Of a stretch of DNA of 64,000 nucleotides, positions 61,249 to 64,000 are shown one piece after another. The stretch is from Diphasiastrum complanatum (Eukaryota; Streptophyta; Lycopodiopsida; Lycopodiales; Lycopodiaceae). The stretch is taken from contig CM055095.1 in assembly GCA_029204225.1 (NCBI GenBank), positions 62,229,910-62,293,909 of the forward strand, read 5' to 3'. Below the pieces are notes generated by a model that had not been told where the DNA came from, searched no databases, and saw only the letters and a program-made list of their open reading frames with translations. A program made the translations under genes and the position numbers. The number at the start of each line of letters is the position of its first letter. Position 1 is the stretch's first letter.

Positions 61249-61818
61249 TCAATAATAGTCTGGTGGCCATTCTTGATAACCTTGTTCCTCAACCAATGGA
61301 CAACTGTCGTCATTGAAAACCGGGTCCCAAGATAACACTTGTTGGCATGGATCTTCGTAGAATGGTGCAACTGTTATCAGTGGTATTTTCAAAGGTTTGC
61401 TCAATTGGTACGGCAGATAGGATAGGGTTAATTGACTGCTTAGCCGATCCAAGTGTTCATGATATTTGTGAACTTGAAGACTTTCTTCGACAGTCAATAG
61501 TATCGCTTGAGTACAAGGTTTTGATACTTGAAGTGTTGGTGCTTGTTGGATGGGTGGCCGTTTCGGGCTTGGATTCCCTGGATTTGGCCCTTTGATCGTT
61601 GGTGTTACCGGATTTGGCGTTGTGGTGGTCGACTTGTTGCTGGAACACATTGGCTTTAGGGGTTGACTACTCGTTGTTGATCTCTGCAATGGGTTGTAAT
61701 CAACTGCCTTAGCCTTGCCTCTGTCATTGTTCTCTGTGGGAGTCTTCGTGAAAGCACATTTGACTTGTGAATCATAAGGCTTACAAGTTATGAGTTCAGT
61801 TGGTATCACAACGTCCAA
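61249..61818 (-). other. Unassigned open frame, 189 codons
   Basis: Minus-strand frame with a Pro/Thr/Ser-rich middle (KSTTTTPNPVTPTIKGPNPG) and a more complex C-terminal half (YHEHLDRLSSQLTLSYLPYQ). It looks better than a random frame, but I recognise no domain. It lies where the Copia-6 5' LTR would be expected, antisense to it, so it may be a chance frame in an LTR or a fragment of another element. Confidence 0.25.
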
Positions 61819-61944
61819 GGATCATTGAATTGCCCTTGGACAATTTCTGGTAGTTTTGTCATAAGATCAGTTGTCGCTCATGATCTGTGATCTGTAGTCG
61901 CTTGCTTAGGATCCTGAAAAGAGAAACACAACAAAATTTCTACA
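61819..61944 (+). repeat. Copia-6 5' LTR, 3' end
   Basis: Sequence ending AAAATTTCTACA just before the primer site. The LTR's start is not resolved, so its true left limit may lie far to the left. The downstream LTR is outside the window. Confidence 0.6.
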
Positions 61945-61956
61945 TGGTATCAGAGC
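61945..61956 (+). other. Copia-6 primer-binding site (tRNA-iMet)
   Basis: TGGTATCAGAGC, a perfect match to the standard plant copia initiator-Met primer site. It marks the 5' end of the Copia-6 internal region. Confidence 0.95.
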
Positions 61957-62008
61957 CCAGGTTATCGCTACATGATATCTGAGCAGTGATCTTATAAGAC
62001 AACACAAT

Positions 62009-64000
62009 ATGGCTACAACGATCAGACGAGAATAGCAATTAGTCTTGATGGTGAAAACTACAGAGTATGGAAATTCAAAATCAAAACAGTTCTGAAGGGT
62101 GAAGGCATCTGGTCGGTGACCGAACTCACAGAGGTGCAGCCTCCAGAGGGAGACCCAAGGAGAGCTGATTGGATCAGAAAAGATGAACGAGCAATGGCGA
62201 TCATCGATTCGTCCATTAACGAAGAAATACTCATGCAGATTGAAGACTGTGAGAGCAGCCATGAAGCATGGGAAAGACTAAAGCAGAAGTACGAAGTGAG
62301 GACTGCTGCTTCGGTGATGCATCTTCACAATCAGTTGCAATCTATTTGATGGGATGGCAACCAGTTGAATCAGCATTTTGAGAAGATCAGAACGATCTTC
62401 GCTCAACTCGCTGCATCAGGGCAGGAACACCAGGTCCCAGCACCACAACAGCTGATGTACTTCATGAAATCCCTACCTGCGTCCTATCAGCCATTGAGAA
62501 TGCTCATACTGAGCCTACCAGATATGACATTCAAGAGAGAAATCAGTCTTGTCGCTGATGAGAGACTGATGAGGGATGAAGGAGAAGGAAGCAGTGACCA
62601 AGAGAAGGCCCTTTTCACGAAGGGAAAGAAGAAGAACAAACCCAGACCCAGATTCGAGAAGGCGAATACAAAGTCTTCGAGTAGAGGCAACGACAACCAA
62701 CAAACATCCTCCTGTGATCATTGTCACAAGCCAGGACACGTAGCCAAAAAATGCTGGTTTAACCCGACAATACGTTGCATGCATTGCAAGAAGAAGGGAC
62801 ACTCTGCATACGATTGCAGATTCAACCCGAAAAGAAAAAACAAAGCTGACAAGGTGAATGTTGCAGGGTTGTCAAAGGATGCAGACAAAAGCGATGAGGC
62901 CTTCACGATATTCGATGAAGCCTCACCAAGCTACACTGAAAAAGACTGTGATGTAGTCATTGATTCAGGAGCAACCTCACACATCACTTGCAACAAAAGA
63001 ATCTTGATCCACTACAAAGAACTTGAAAACGACAGAGCAGTGATTCTAGGCGATGGGAGCCGACACGATGTCAAGGGCGTTGGAACTCTACAACTACGGA
63101 CACTGTCGGGACAAGCAGAGCTGCCAGGAGCACTCTACGTACCCTCATTAAGAAAAGACCTACTATCAGTCTCCAAGATGGCAGATCTTGGAATACGAGT
63201 TCTATTCGATGGCAATGTATGCCGGATGATCGAGAAAACAACAAACAAGTTGCTGACAATTGGAGGCAGAGAAGGCAATCTCTACCAAGCCAAGATAATC
63301 AGCAATTCTGATAGCATACTAAATGCATCAGAAAACGAAGATCAACTCTGGCACAGAAGAATGTATCATCCGAACATGAGGAGCCTCTACGACATGAGCA
63401 AGGAGGACATAGTCATAGGTTTGAAAATATCCAGACCCGATACTGAGTTCTGTGAAGCCTGTCAGAAAGGGAAACAACATCGGAATCCATTCGTACATGA
63501 GGGAAGAAAAGCTAAAGAAGTTCTTGAGCTTGTCCACTCAGATGTCTATGGACCGATGAAAGTTGATTCGCTCTCAGGGTCGAGGTATTTCCCGACGTTC
63601 ATTGATGACTACAACCGGATGACAACGATCTATTACTTGAAGAAAAAATCTGAAGTGTTTGACTCTTTCAACTCAAAGAAGATTCAGATCATCAGGTCTG
63701 ATAATGGAGGTGAGTACAAGAGCACAGAATTTTCAAGATTCTGCCAAGAACAAGGAATAGAGCATCAATTCACTCCTACGTACACACCCGAATATAATGG
63801 TGTCGTAGAAAGAAGAAACATGACACTAGTCGAAGGAGCCAGATGCATGATGGCACAGGCTCGATTGCCGAGCCAATTTTGGGCCGAGGCAATAGCTGCA
63901 GCGGTACACCTGCAGAACGGATCAACAACGACAGCCCTGGAAAACAAAACACCGTACAAAATGTGGACAGGTAGAAAGCTTGATCTGTCATTCGTGCGTG
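62009..64000 (+). pseudogene. Copia-6 gag, protease and integrase (cut by window edge)
   Basis: Ty1/copia polyprotein. The gag start MATTIRRE at 62009 shifts frame near 62032 (one-base indel). Gag then reads ENYRVWKFKIKTVLKGEG, with one TGA at 62347-62349. From 62350 the frame is open to the window end, about 550 codons. It has two intact zinc knuckles (CDHCHKPGHVAKKC, CMHCKKKGHSAYDC), protease VVIDSGATSHITC, GAG-pre-integrase LWHRRMYHPN to CEACQKGKQHR, and integrase HSDVYGP, RSDNGGEY and NGVVERRN, with D, D, E intact. With only two lesions it is fairly young. RT and RNase H lie beyond 64000. Confidence 0.93.

Overview
The window reads as land-plant nuclear DNA: intron-split genes with GT-AG splice sites, plant-type Ty1/copia elements with an initiator-Met tRNA primer site, Ty3/gypsy chromoviruses, a BED-finger hAT transposase, plant-type LINEs and long GA/CT arrays. 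It is AT-rich and dominated by transposons. The species cannot be fixed from sequence alone. The very long introns would suit a large TE-rich genome (fern, lycophyte, bryophyte or gymnosperm), but that is a guess.

The one host gene I recognise is a HFM1/MER3 (plant ROCK-N-ROLLERS) meiotic DNA helicase on the + strand. Six consecutive N-terminal exons lie at 26536-26615, 26922-27105, 54031-54195, 54764-55001, 55103-55139 and 55270-55316. They join in frame into 250 codons carrying helicase motifs I, Ia, Ib, II and III. Intron 2 is about 26.9 kb and intron 6 runs past the window end, so about 36 of the 64 kb is intron of this gene, filled with transposons in both orientations.

Region by region. 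1-3984: decayed copia (Copia-1, +). 4390-5262: gypsy relic (Gypsy-1, +). 5880-20165: a nest in which a decayed copia (Copia-2, +) was split by a 1.25-kb insert of unknown type (8058-9311), by Copia-3 (-, 9523-12474, TSD GATAT) and by the LTR end of Copia-4 (-), which was itself split by Copia-5 (-, 13583-19443, TSD ATGTG, LTRs differing at one base, single open 1316-codon gag-pol). 20166-21117: LTR-like sequence and a LINE reverse transcriptase fragment. 21118-25270: no genes, with foldback repeats and a purine array. 25270-27105: 5' region and first two exons of the helicase gene.

Intron 2 holds a GC-rich repeat block (27450-29330), a 5'-truncated chromovirus with a partial LTR-internal-LTR duplication (Gypsy-2, + , 29537-34972), an opposing degraded chromovirus (Gypsy-3, -, 34973-39120), a LINE 3' tail that runs into a long CT array, about 5 kb of anonymous AT-rich DNA, a multi-exon hAT transposase pseudogene (-, 44761-47810), a lone LTR with primer site (50198-50684) and a collapsed gypsy relic (-, 50866-51840). 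Intron 6 holds LINE, gypsy and LINE fragments and the 5' half of a fairly well preserved copia (Copia-6, +, 61945 to the edge).

I found no credible new protein system. The features most worth following are the giant-intron helicase gene, the datable copia nest, a shared hairpin-plus-(TTTC)n tail on LINE 3' ends, and an unrecognised tryptophan-rich reading frame in line with a chromodomain near 58 kb.
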